From contig CAJUST010000002.1 in assembly GCA_910589105.1 (NCBI GenBank), positions 129,680 to 193,679 of the forward strand: a stretch of 64,000 bases of DNA. Reading direction: 5' to 3'. The notes beneath the pieces are model-generated. The model searched no databases. It saw only the letters and a program-made list of their open reading frames with translations, and was not told the origin of the DNA. Made by a program: the position numbers and the translations under genes. Below are positions 16,169-24,363 of the stretch, piece after piece (position 1 is the first letter of the stretch; every line of letters starts with the position of its first letter). This stretch comes from an uncultured Lachnospiraceae bacterium (GTDB lineage: Bacteria > Bacillota > Clostridia > Lachnospirales > Lachnospiraceae).

Positions 16169-16884
16169 AAGAATTGATGCTTAAAAGAGGGATCTGGATA
16201 TCGGCTTTCATCTGCGTCCTCGCGCTGCTTTTGGGAATGCCTTATGGGCAAATAGAGCCTCCGCTTGCAGCAGGAAGTTTCTTGAAGTTTTACCGCGCCG
16301 CATTACAGTCTCAAATTATGGTGTTTTTTCTGCCAGTGGCGGCGTCGCTTCCGGCGGGAGCGGTTTTTTTGCAGGAAAGCAAGAGCGGTTTTTTGAAGCT
16401 GTATTGCGTCCGCATGAACCGTATGGAATATCTTAAGCGGAAACTGTTTCAGGTTTATGTCAGCGGGGCATTCCCTTTTTTTCTTGCCGGTCTTTTGGCA
16501 TTTCTGATTTGTTTTCTGTTTTTTTTTCCATTGGAGATTGTGGGCGAAATAAAAGGGGAGGAGATCTTGGAAGCTTTTTTGCTATTGATGCGCATTTGCC
16601 TGATCGGGGGGATGTTAGCGGAACTTTCAGGATTTTTTGCGGCCATTTTTTTGAATTATTATATGGCGTATGGGCTTCCGTTTGTCTGCTTTTATTTTTT
16701 GGTGATTTTAAAAGACCGCTATTTGCCGGATATGTACGCGATGTATCCGGCAGAGTGGATTTTGTGTGAAGAAAATTGGGGCGAAAGCGGAAATGGGATT
16801 TGGCTTTTTTTGCTGGCGTTTACGGCATTGGCTCTTATCCTGCATGGATTTTTGCTGGATCTTAGGTTAAAGGAGATTGTATGA
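16165..16884 (+). CDS. ABC transporter permease-like membrane protein
   Basis: 239-aa membrane protein with about six predicted helices (such as 'ISAFICVLALLLGMPYG', 'IMVFFLPVAASLPAGAVFL', 'FFLAGLLAFLICFLFFFPL', 'LFLLAFTALALILHGFLL'). It overlaps the preceding permease and the following ATPase by 4 nt each. It is probably the second membrane half of the transporter. Confidence 0.72.
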   Translation: MKELMLKRGIWISAFICVLALLLGMPYGQIEPPLAAGSFLKFYRAALQSQIMVFFLPVAASLPAGAVFLQESKSGFLKLYCVRMNRMEYLKRKLFQVYVSGAFPFFLAGLLAFLICFLFFFPLEIVGEIKGEEILEAFLLLMRICLIGGMLAELSGFFAAIFLNYYMAYGLPFVCFYFLVILKDRYLPDMYAMYPAEWILCEENWGESGNGIWLFLLAFTALALILHGFLLDLRLKEIV

Positions 16885-17519
16885 AGTCTTATATTGAAGT
16901 GGATCATGTGTCGAAAAAATTTGGAAAAGATACTGCGCTTTATGACGTCTGTCTGGATATGGAACAGGGAAAGGCATATGGGATTTGCGGCAATAACGGT
17001 TCAGGGAAAACGGTGTTGATGAAGTGTATCTGTGGGTTTTTGCCAGTGACGGAAGGAAAAGTTTTTGTGGCGGGAAAACAAATCGGGGCGGAAATTGACT
17101 TTCCGGAAAGTATTGGCGTAATTATTGAAACGCCGGGGTTTTTGACAAACCTTTCTGGAAGAAAAAATTTGGAAATCCTTGCAGGTTTGCGGGGGAAAAT
17201 TTCTAAAACGGAAATCTGCGCGGCTATGGAACGGGCGGGGTTAAATCCAAATTTGAAAAAGGCGGTTTCAAAGTATTCCCTTGGTATGCGACAGCGGCTG
17301 GGCATTGCGCAGGCGATTATGGAAAATCCGGATTTATTGGTTTTAGACGAGCCGTTTAACGGTCTGGATAAGCATGGCGTTTCGGACATTAGGAAAATTT
17401 TGTCAGGCTTAAAGGAGCAGGGAAAAACGATTCTGTTAGCGAGCCATAACAGTGAGGATATCCGGATTTTATGTGACAGGGTGTATGAGATGGACGGAGG
17501 GAGGCTTTTGGCGGTATGA
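16881..17519 (+). CDS. ABC transporter ATP-binding protein
   Basis: 212 aa, a single nucleotide-binding domain. Walker A 'GICGNNGSGKTVL', signature 'KYSLGMRQRLGIAQ', Walker B 'LLVLDEPFNGLD', H-loop 'LLASHNSED'. The short ABC-2 type with a compact C terminus resembles bacitracin/lantibiotic-resistance type ATPases. Energises the permeases encoded at 15278 and 16165. Overlaps both neighbours by 4 nt. Confidence 0.92.
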   Translation: MKSYIEVDHVSKKFGKDTALYDVCLDMEQGKAYGICGNNGSGKTVLMKCICGFLPVTEGKVFVAGKQIGAEIDFPESIGVIIETPGFLTNLSGRKNLEILAGLRGKISKTEICAAMERAGLNPNLKKAVSKYSLGMRQRLGIAQAIMENPDLLVLDEPFNGLDKHGVSDIRKILSGLKEQGKTILLASHNSEDIRILCDRVYEMDGGRLLAV

Positions 17520-18961
17520 GGGCGAAAGAAAAAAAGGGCGGCGCTTACATTTTGTTTGCGCTGTTTTGTTTCTGCTGTGGGTTAATGGCGGGAAGGCTCC
17601 GTGTGTCTGCAGGCGAGGTCATTTCGATTGACGCAAACCGGAGGTATCAGGGAATGAATGCGTCGTTTGCAAAAGGATATACGCCTTCTGTAAGAAAAGG
17701 GGAGATGGATCTTGTCGTGCCGTTTCAAACGGATCTTCCATTGAAAGAAGATTGCCTGTCAGTGAAAATTTCGTTTGAACGTGAGGAAAACAGCCCATTT
17801 CACTTTAAAAATTATTGGAAAAAGGTAAAACGTGGAAAACGGGGCATTTATTTGTACCGCTGTAAGGTGAAATTAAAAAAAGACAGGGTGAATGGGCAGT
17901 ATCCTCTGCGGCTTATCGTTTCTGCGCAGACAGCAGGGGAAACGGTGGAACAGGAGTTTACGGTTTATGTGGAAATTACAGACGGCAGGGATTTCACGCC
18001 GCCGGAGGAAGGAGTGGATTTAAAGAAAGAGGAACAATGGGAAATGGAAACGGATTCTTTGGACAAAGAAGCGGAGACAGAGAAAAAAAGGCAGAAACCG
18101 AAAGTGAGGATAGAAGGGAATAGTTTAAATGGGGAGTTTCTTATGGCGGGCGAATCTGCGGCTTGGCGGCTTATGGCAAAGAATTGCAGTGAAAGCCAAG
18201 GGATATGGAATTTGAAAGTGACCTTGATTTCAGAGGACGCGGATCTTGTGTTTACAAATACTTCATGGTACTTTTCGCAGGTGAAGGCAGGCGGAGTAAT
18301 GGATTTGTCCCAGAATATTTCGGTCGGGGCAAAGACGGCCAAAGAGACTGCCGTCGCGCAGTTTTTGTTTGACTATGAAGATGAAGGCGGGGAAAATTGC
18401 CAGATGACGGAAACGGTCACGCTTCGGATTGCCAGAAAGCAAAAAGCGGAGCTTACGAATATATCATTTCCAAAAAGCGTTTATGAAGGGGATACGGAGC
18501 CATTCTCGTTTCAGGCGACAAACGTAGGGCTTGCCGTGATTTATAATGCGAAAGTGCGTTTTGAAGGCAGGGGGCTGTTCGCGGCAAAGGAGATTTTTTT
18601 GGGGAATTTGGAAGCGGGCGAGGCGAAAGAGGGGGAAATTCCGGTTTTTGTGGGGACGCTTGATATGGAGGAAGGCATACAAGATGAGCCGGAACAGTCT
18701 GGGGATCAGTCAGGAGAGCATGGGGAAAAGTATGGGGAAACTTTGGGCGTGGCAGTGTTTACGTTTGAAAATGAGCAGGGAGAAGTGACGGAGCAGCGGC
18801 AGGAGATCATAACGGCGGTTCAGAAACCGGAAGTTGTGGAACTGAAGGTTCAGGAAGAAGCGCCGGAGACAAACCAATGGTGGGTGACGGTGTTTGTGTT
18901 GGTGATTTTGGGGCTCTTGGCGGTGATTTTATGGCTTATAGCAAGGGGGAGAAGGAAGTGA
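17516..18961 (+). CDS. Exported, C-terminally membrane-anchored beta-domain protein
   Basis: 481 aa with an N-terminal signal or anchor segment ('GGAYILFALFCFCCGLMAGRL'), a long extracytoplasmic part and a single C-terminal transmembrane helix ('VTVFVLVILGLLAVILWLI') followed by basic residues. Repeated sandwich-like stretches ('GESAAWRLMAKNCSESQG', 'GDTEPFSFQATNVGLAVIYNAKV') resemble CARDB/COG1361-type beta domains. Overlaps the ATPase gene by 4 nt. Probably a surface-exposed accessory of the transporter; no enzyme motif is seen. Confidence 0.6.
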   Translation: MRAKEKKGGAYILFALFCFCCGLMAGRLRVSAGEVISIDANRRYQGMNASFAKGYTPSVRKGEMDLVVPFQTDLPLKEDCLSVKISFEREENSPFHFKNYWKKVKRGKRGIYLYRCKVKLKKDRVNGQYPLRLIVSAQTAGETVEQEFTVYVEITDGRDFTPPEEGVDLKKEEQWEMETDSLDKEAETEKKRQKPKVRIEGNSLNGEFLMAGESAAWRLMAKNCSESQGIWNLKVTLISEDADLVFTNTSWYFSQVKAGGVMDLSQNISVGAKTAKETAVAQFLFDYEDEGGENCQMTETVTLRIARKQKAELTNISFPKSVYEGDTEPFSFQATNVGLAVIYNAKVRFEGRGLFAAKEIFLGNLEAGEAKEGEIPVFVGTLDMEEGIQDEPEQSGDQSGEHGEKYGETLGVAVFTFENEQGEVTEQRQEIITAVQKPEVVELKVQEEAPETNQWWVTVFVLVILGLLAVILWLIARGRRK

Positions 18962-18976
18962 GAATGACAGATTAGA

Positions 18977-19672
18977 ATGGAAAGGAAAGTGGCGGCTGGC
19001 ATGAAGGAAAAGAATGTGTATCGGATCATTGTCTGGGCTGGAGTGGCCGGATTGGCTGTCTGGTTTTTTTGGGGGAAGTTGGAAGCGTATTGGATTGAGG
19101 AGAGAATATATGGAATGCGGGTGTTTGCTGAGAGGGATTTGACAGAGGAGATCTTGGAGGAGTTTCAGAAACTGCCGGGGCTTTGTTCATTTGAGCCTGT
19201 TTGGACAGTTACGGTTACAGTTGTTTTGGATTCTTTTTCGATGGAAGGAGTTTTGGAGGGAGTGGAGATGGAAAAAGAGGAGTTTCGTTTTTCCTCGTTT
19301 TCGAAAGAGGTTTGTTTTGGGAATACACTCATACTTTTGGTCGGAGAGGAGTTTTTTGATTCTTTGGCGGACAAGGACGGGAATCCACCGTTAAAAAGCC
19401 AATCCGATAGATGGAGGGCGAAATTTGAGGAGCTTGAAGTGACTGTGACAGATGAAAGCGGGGAGGAACGGAAAGCTAAAATTGGCGGAATTTTAGAGGA
19501 GCAGGGGAACCGGATTTTTGTGGACTGCGGGCAGATGCGGGAGGCGTTTGGAAAGAAGACGCGTGTGAAGGGCGGTTATATTCAGGTATTTGGGCAGAGA
19601 AATCTGAAAAAGACGAGGAAAGTTTTAGAAGGGGCGGGATTTTTAGCGGAGGAAGACGGAGCTGTTTTTTAG
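18977..19672 (+). CDS. Exported accessory protein with one N-terminal helix
   Basis: 231 aa: one N-terminal transmembrane helix ('IIVWAGVAGLAVWFFW') and an extracytoplasmic domain whose composition and 'VFGQRNLKKTRKVLEGAGF' ending recall the periplasmic core of MacB/FtsX-like permeases, but without the membrane half. No clear ribosome site precedes the ATG at 18977; ATG at 19001 is an alternative with an AAAGGA rather far upstream. Last gene of the operon. Function unknown. Confidence 0.5.
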   Translation: MERKVAAGMKEKNVYRIIVWAGVAGLAVWFFWGKLEAYWIEERIYGMRVFAERDLTEEILEEFQKLPGLCSFEPVWTVTVTVVLDSFSMEGVLEGVEMEKEEFRFSSFSKEVCFGNTLILLVGEEFFDSLADKDGNPPLKSQSDRWRAKFEELEVTVTDESGEERKAKIGGILEEQGNRIFVDCGQMREAFGKKTRVKGGYIQVFGQRNLKKTRKVLEGAGFLAEEDGAVF

Positions 19673-19750
19673 ATAGAAAATAGATCAGAACTGTCCTCCT
19701 TGCCGCTGAAAATCCGCCGGAACATTATGAATTTCGTACCCTGATTTGTT

Positions 19751-20761
19751 TTACAGTAAAAGGATTCCATGCGCATTGCATTCTGCAAGAATGTCTTTGG
19801 GCCAAAGAGAGGATTGTACTTCTCCGATATGGGCTTTCCGCAGGAAAAACATACAAATGCGGGACTGGCCGATGCCTCCGCCAATCGTAAATGGAAGGCT
19901 GCCTTCAATTACGGCTTTTTGGAATGGCAGTTCTGCGCGATTCATGCAGCCTGATTTTTCCAACTGGGAAAGCAATGCGCGTTTATCCACGCGGATTCCC
20001 ATAGACGAAAGTTCCAGCGCAATGTCGAGCACAGGATAGTAGACGACAATGTCAGCATTTAAAGCCCAGTCGTCGTAATCCGGCGCGCGGCCGTCGTGCG
20101 GCTTTCCATTTTTTAATTTATCGCCAATCTGCATAATGCAGACGGCGCCTTTTTCTTTGGCGATTTGATATTCCCGTTCTTTTGGCGTGGAATCGGGATA
20201 TAAATCTTCCAGTTCGCTTGTCGTGGCAAAGAAAATGTCATGTGGAAGGATTTCTTCAATGTAATCATAACGGATCGACATATATTTTTCCGTTTTTCTC
20301 AGGCATTTATATACGGCGCGCACGGTTTCTTTTAGGAAATCCAATGTCCGGTCTTCTTTTGCAATGACTTTTTCCCAGTCCCATTGATCTACAAAGATAG
20401 AATGGATATTGTCCGTATCTTCGTCCCGCCGGATCGCGTTCATATCAGTATAGAGGCCTTCACCGATGGAAAATCCATATTTCTCAAGCGCAAAGCGTTT
20501 CCATTTTGCAAGGGAATGCACGACTTCGGCTTGTTTTTCGTTCTGTTCTTTAATGCCAAATGATACCGGGCGTTCCACGCCGTTTAGGTTGTCGTTTAAT
20601 CCGGTGTCCGGATCGACGAACAGAGGAGCCGATACGCGGGCAAGGTTTAACCGTTCTGATAAAAGATTTTGGAAAAAATCTTTGACGGTTTTTATGGCAA
20701 TCTGTGTATCGTGCAGGTTGAGCGTGGATTCATAGTTATCTGGAATAATCAGGTTTTTCAT
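19751..20761 (-). CDS. asnA: Aspartate-ammonia ligase (asparagine synthetase A)
   Basis: Makes asparagine from aspartate, ammonia and ATP (AMP-forming); related to class II aminoacyl-tRNA synthetases. Visible family blocks: 'VVHSLAKWKRFALEKYGFSIGEGLYTDM' (key part 'HSLAKWKR'), 'VDQWDWEKV', 'RAPDYDDWALNADI', 'LELSSMGIRVD' and 'TIGGGIGQSRICM'. The GTG at 20782 would put the AAAGGAG ribosome site inside the protein. ATG at 20761, downstream of that site, gives 336 aa, close to the E. coli enzyme (330). It follows the lytic transglycosylase gene by 21 nt and may share its transcript. Confidence 0.95.
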   Translation of the reverse strand: MKNLIIPDNYESTLNLHDTQIAIKTVKDFFQNLLSERLNLARVSAPLFVDPDTGLNDNLNGVERPVSFGIKEQNEKQAEVVHSLAKWKRFALEKYGFSIGEGLYTDMNAIRRDEDTDNIHSIFVDQWDWEKVIAKEDRTLDFLKETVRAVYKCLRKTEKYMSIRYDYIEEILPHDIFFATTSELEDLYPDSTPKEREYQIAKEKGAVCIMQIGDKLKNGKPHDGRAPDYDDWALNADIVVYYPVLDIALELSSMGIRVDKRALLSQLEKSGCMNRAELPFQKAVIEGSLPFTIGGGIGQSRICMFFLRKAHIGEVQSSLWPKDILAECNAHGILLL

Positions 20762-20782
20762 ATCGGTCAGGGCTCCTTTCAC

Positions 20783-21589
20783 TTAGATTAGTTCAGTTTT
20801 TTCGGTCAAAGAATCGGGTTTTACGCCGTTTGAAAGGGTTTCATAGGCGATATAACTGTCCGGTTCGGCTTGGGTTTTGTCCTCATCTTTTTCGTTAGAT
20901 GAGGAAGTGATGGACAAGGAGAGGGCAAGGCCTGTTTTGTCTTGTCCGAGCAGGGATGAAAGATAGTTCATATAATCGTCATAGGAAAAAATTTCCGTCA
21001 GGATTTCTCCCGCTAAGTTGTTTAAATCCCGGTAGGAAACGGATGCGTCGCCTTTTATCTTGCTTTCTGCCGTATAGACTGTCTGTGAATCCGGTATGTC
21101 CACGCCTTCCGCAAGGTACTGCGTGATTTTCGCGACATAGTTTTGCGTTTCCGCAAAAGGCGGGATGCCGCCGTATTTGTCCACATTGTTGCTGCCTGCA
21201 TTATAGGCGGCTAATGCAAGGGAAACGTTTCCGTTGTATTTATCTAACATTTTGCGTATGTACTGCGCCCCGCCCATAATATTTTGGTAAGGGTCATAGG
21301 CGTTTGTCACGCCAAGGCTTGCTGCGGTCGCCGGCATTAGCTGCATAAGGCCCTGCGCGCCGCTTCTGCTGGTGGCGTTCGGGTTAAAATTCGATTCCTG
21401 CCTTGTCATTGCTTTTAAAAGGTCAACGGATACGCCATAGGTCTGGGACGCTTCCGTGTAGATGTCTTCTAAGGTTTTTTCTGTTTTCAGAAAAGAGGAG
21501 AAATCTGCTTCGCTGGCGGAATTTCTCTGCATTTGATTGGAAGCGGACACCGCAGCGTTTAATGCTTCTAAAGCTGAAATAGCTGGCAT
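20783..21589 (-). CDS. Lytic transglycosylase (SLT domain)
   Basis: 268 aa. SLT/goose-lysozyme fold in the middle: catalytic Glu in 'LLKAMTRQESNFNPNATS', then 'GAQGLMQLMPATAASLG', 'NIMGGAQYIRKML' and 'LALAAYNAGSNNVDKYGG'. It cleaves peptidoglycan glycan strands. No signal peptide is evident; the Ser/Ala/Asn-rich N terminus resembles flagellar export substrates, so a flagellar-assembly role is possible. Start choice: ATGs at 21637 and 21616 lie upstream of or too close to the promoter; 21601 touches the AAAGG site; ATG at 21589 lies 12 nt after it. The C-terminal 90 residues are of unknown fold. Confidence 0.82.
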   Translation of the reverse strand: MPAISALEALNAAVSASNQMQRNSASEADFSSFLKTEKTLEDIYTEASQTYGVSVDLLKAMTRQESNFNPNATSRSGAQGLMQLMPATAASLGVTNAYDPYQNIMGGAQYIRKMLDKYNGNVSLALAAYNAGSNNVDKYGGIPPFAETQNYVAKITQYLAEGVDIPDSQTVYTAESKIKGDASVSYRDLNNLAGEILTEIFSYDDYMNYLSSLLGQDKTGLALSLSITSSSNEKDEDKTQAEPDSYIAYETLSNGVKPDSLTEKTELI

Positions 21590-21627
21590 AGTTTCATACA
21601 TCCTTTCGTCTGTCATCGTGTTTTTAT

Positions 21628-21636
21628 AGTATACCA
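21628..21636 (-). promoter_or_regulatory. Extended -10 promoter of the lytic transglycosylase gene
   Basis: On the reverse strand TGGTATACT (21636-21628) is an extended -10 element. It lies about 40 nt ahead of the chosen start and rules out translation from the ATG at 21637. The -35 is weak. Confidence 0.5.
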
Positions 21637-21837
21637 TATTTTTTGCGAAAATGAAGCGTTTTTTTTAGATTCAGGAAACTTTCCGGTTCTTTTTTAGAAA
21701 CGAAGTCATATTTGCCTGTCAGACAGTGGCATTTTTACAGTATATGGAAAAGAAAAAACGCTTGAAAAAAAATATTGAATTTTCCTATTATATGGTGTAG
21801 AGTTACCATGTGAATTTTCTGGAAAGAGGGGGAGGAA

Positions 21838-22557
21838 ATGGAACAAAAGAGGACGGGCGGATATGCAAAAGCGTTTCGCGCGGCATTTCCGTATACGATT
21901 CCGGTGTTTACCGGCTATCTGTTCATTGGAACGGCGTTTGGCGTAATGTTTCAGGAAAAAGGATATAATTTTTTGTGGGCGGTTTTTATGAGCATGGTAG
22001 TATACGCTGGGAGCGGGCAGTATCTTGCCGTAAATTTTTTTGCCCCGCAGGTTGGTTTCTGGGATATGATTTTTATGACATTTATGGTAAATGTGCGTCA
22101 TATATTTTATGGCCTTTCCCTCTTGGAAAAGTTTGGCCGCATGGGCAAAAAAAGGCTTTATATGATTTTTTCGCTGACAGATGAAACGTATTCGCTTCTT
22201 TGCGCGGCTAAGATCCCAAAGGACGTTCCAGAGGATAAATTTTTGTTTGCAGTCGCGTTGCTGGATCAGGGGTATTGGGTGTTAGGCTCTGCGATTGGCG
22301 CAATGGCGGGGGCGCTGATTCCGTTTGACGCGCAGGGCATTGAATTTGCAATGACGGCTCTGTTCCTTGTGATTTTTGTGGAGCAGTGGCTTTCCGGCGG
22401 CAAACGGATTCCGGCTGTGATTGGGGTTTTGTCGACGGTTTTGTTCCGTTTGGCGTTTGGGCGGGATAATTTTGTCCTTCCGTCTATGATTTGCATTATG
22501 GCCTGTCTGGTCTTTGGCAGGAGCCATATAGAAAAAAAGGGTGAAAGGGGGGAATAG
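21838..22557 (+). CDS. azlC: AzlC-family branched-chain amino acid exporter, large subunit
   Basis: 239-aa membrane protein with the AzlC family start 'FRAAFPYTIPVFTGYLFIGTAFGVMFQEKG', about seven hydrophobic segments, and 'MVNVRHIFYGLSLLEKF'. With AzlD it forms a branched-chain amino acid efflux system in the cytoplasmic membrane. RBS 'gggagga' is optimal. azlD begins 2 nt after the stop. Confidence 0.9.
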   Translation: MEQKRTGGYAKAFRAAFPYTIPVFTGYLFIGTAFGVMFQEKGYNFLWAVFMSMVVYAGSGQYLAVNFFAPQVGFWDMIFMTFMVNVRHIFYGLSLLEKFGRMGKKRLYMIFSLTDETYSLLCAAKIPKDVPEDKFLFAVALLDQGYWVLGSAIGAMAGALIPFDAQGIEFAMTALFLVIFVEQWLSGGKRIPAVIGVLSTVLFRLAFGRDNFVLPSMICIMACLVFGRSHIEKKGERGE

Positions 22558-22559
22558 GA

Positions 22560-22892
22560 ATGCCAGTAAGCATAATGCGGTCCCTTTTGATTATTGCAGT
22601 TGTTTCGGTTACGACGTTTGCAACGCGGGCAATTCCGTTTCTTCTTTTTCCAAAGGGGAAAGAAATCCCTCCTTTGGTAAAGTATTTAGGAGCCGCGCTT
22701 CCGCCGGCTGTCATCGGGATGTTAGTGATTTATTGTTTGAAAGACATGAATCTAATGTCTGCGTCACACGCCGCGCCGGAATTGATTTCCACAGCCACAG
22801 TAATCATTTTGCATATCTGGAAAAGAAACAATCTGTTAAGCATTGGAGTGGGAACAGTATTGTATATGGTTTTGACGCAGATGGTCTTTTGA
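22560..22892 (+). CDS. azlD: AzlD-family small transporter subunit
   Basis: 110 aa with four hydrophobic segments and the AzlD landmark 'VSVTTFATRAIPFLLF' and 'YLGAALPPAVIGMLVIYCL'. Small partner of AzlC, directly downstream in the same operon. The 5' arm of the transcription terminator lies inside its last codons. Confidence 0.9.
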   Translation: MPVSIMRSLLIIAVVSVTTFATRAIPFLLFPKGKEIPPLVKYLGAALPPAVIGMLVIYCLKDMNLMSASHAAPELISTATVIILHIWKRNNLLSIGVGTVLYMVLTQMVF

Positions 22893-22912
22893 CGACGCCA
22901 TCTGCGTTTTTC
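22875..22912 (+). terminator. Intrinsic terminator of azlCD
   Basis: acgcagatgg (22875-22884) pairs perfectly with ccatctgcgt (22898-22907), followed by a T-rich tract. The upstream arm overlaps the azlD 3' coding end. Confidence 0.85.
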
Positions 22913-22921
22913 TTTGGTATT

Positions 22922-23473
22922 TTACTTCGCATCACAAAAACCGGAACGGACAAGATAGGAGATTAGGGGTTTCGCATAAATGTCCGAAGAAATGTCATAC
23001 GAGCTTTGGATTGCCTGTTCGAAAGCAAGGTCAGAAGCGTTTTTCTTCTTTTTCTTTTGAAGCATAAGAGACGCCGCTTTCATCATTAGCCTGTCCGCCA
23101 GAGGCATTTTTTCATAACACAATCCGCCCTGAAAATAAAAGTGGGGAAGATGTTTTTGCTCGTCAGCCGTCAGATTTTGTTTCCAAAATTCTAAAATGGA
23201 ATCTTCTTCAGAATTTGGCGTAGCGCCAGTCACAAATAAAATCAGCCTGCCAGAGAAATTTCCCGCTAAAAGTTTCCGAAGTTTCCCCAATCCATCTATT
23301 CTTCCCGCATGCGCGCGGCTGCCAAAAATAATGCAGTCATATCCATGCAGCGTTTTTGGGTCCGCTTTTTTAAAATCAACCGCCGTTCCTCCGGTTTCTT
23401 TTGCGATAAAGTCTGCGTATTTTTTTGTAAATCCCGTAACGCTTTTATAAAGAATCAAAATTTTATGTTTCAT
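22922..23473 (-). CDS. Flavodoxin-family protein
   Basis: 183 aa, flavodoxin fold with the FMN phosphate-binding loop 'ILYKSVTGFTKKYADFIA' at the N terminus and 'DCIIFGSRAHAGRIDGL'. Most similar in layout to protoporphyrinogen-oxidase-like HemG flavodoxins (flavodoxin_5 type). The ATG at 23479 is 1 nt from AGGAGA, while ATG at 23473 has a spacing of about 7 nt and is chosen. The upstream TetR regulator overlaps the start by 11 nt, so it probably controls this gene. Redox partner unknown. Confidence 0.78.
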   Translation of the reverse strand: MKHKILILYKSVTGFTKKYADFIAKETGGTAVDFKKADPKTLHGYDCIIFGSRAHAGRIDGLGKLRKLLAGNFSGRLILFVTGATPNSEEDSILEFWKQNLTADEQKHLPHFYFQGGLCYEKMPLADRLMMKAASLMLQKKKKKNASDLAFEQAIQSSYDISSDIYAKPLISYLVRSGFCDAK

Positions 23474-24041
23474 GTCCATTCTCCTTTCTTTGATCCATGC
23501 TTGCTTTTAGAAAAGCCTTAAAAGCATATTCCTGCTGGGAAAAAATTTCCTCCGCGCAAATTTCGGAAGAAGCAAAAATTGTCCCAATTCCAATCGTGTA
23601 AATAAGTAAATTCAAATGAAGCTGTTTTGCCTGTTCTAAAGAAATGGAAAACGTATCTGCGATAAATCCGGCAACTGCCGGATTTGTCTCAGACTGGAGC
23701 AACTCATCTAATGAAGAAATTCCCTCTCTTTTATGTAAAAGAAACAATCGGAACAAATGCGGATTTTCTTTCGCAAGACGGACATACGCCTGTCCCGTAC
23801 TGTGGAACAAGTCTTCTTTTACAATATGCTTTTCGATAAATGCGCGTATAACTTCACAAGCCTTCTTTTCCACTTCTTTCCGAAGACCTTCCATATTTGC
23901 GCAATAAGTGTAAACCGGCTGGACGGAACAGCCAATTTTCTTTGCGATGTTTTTAATTAAAACCTGTTCCATGCCTTCTGTTTTTGCTATTTCAAAAGCG
24001 GCGTCCACAATCATTTCTTTTGTAATCCTCTGTTTTGGCAT
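23463..24041 (-). CDS. TetR/AcrR-family transcriptional regulator
   Basis: 192 aa. N-terminal helix-turn-helix 'ITKEMIVDAAFEIAKTEGMEQVLIKNIAKKIGCSVQPVYTY' (TetR_N pattern 'IAKKIGCSVQPVY'); the helical C-terminal domain binds an unknown ligand. Translationally coupled to the flavodoxin gene. The AT-rich leader 24042-24102 contains TTTATAT repeats that could be its operator. Confidence 0.88.
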   Translation of the reverse strand: MPKQRITKEMIVDAAFEIAKTEGMEQVLIKNIAKKIGCSVQPVYTYCANMEGLRKEVEKKACEVIRAFIEKHIVKEDLFHSTGQAYVRLAKENPHLFRLFLLHKREGISSLDELLQSETNPAVAGFIADTFSISLEQAKQLHLNLLIYTIGIGTIFASSEICAEEIFSQQEYAFKAFLKASMDQRKENGHET

Positions 24042-24102
24042 ATATACAGTCCTTTCTGTAAATTTAATATAAATTAGTTATATAAAATGTTTATGCAATG
24101 GC

Positions 24103-24131
24103 ATTATAGCGTATGGGAAAAGGAAAATCAA
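24103..24131 (-). promoter_or_regulatory. Sigma-A promoter of the tetR-flavodoxin operon
   Basis: On the reverse strand TTGATT (24131-24126), a 17-nt spacer and a perfect TATAAT (24108-24103). Confidence 0.7.
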
Positions 24132-24299
24132 CCAGAAATTACAGTTGGCATGAGCTTGTCCGATGTGAAATTGTCCTTCAGCAAAAAAACGGCAAACCAC
24201 TTTCATGCAGTATCTAAAAAAGATAAACTAAGATGCAGACAGGCGTAAAAATGAATGTGTGTCTGCCTATACGATCGTGCCAGTGTCTGTGATCGCTAC

Positions 24300-24328
24300 T
24301 TGAATTTCCTGTTTTCATATGCTAAAAT
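24300..24328 (+). promoter_or_regulatory. Sigma-A promoter of lysA
   Basis: TTGAAT (24300-24305), a 17-nt spacer and TAAAAT (24323-24328) preceded by TGC as an extended -10. Start of transcription would be about 24335, leaving a leader of about 29 nt, too short for a lysine riboswitch. Confidence 0.7.
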
Positions 24329-24363
24329 CAACCAAGATACCGCAAACGAAAAGGAGAAAGAAA

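Noticed and set aside
24132..24299. Lysine riboswitch in front of lysA
   Set aside because: The promoter at 24300-24328 leaves only about 29 nt of leader, and no lysine-aptamer landmarks are present upstream.
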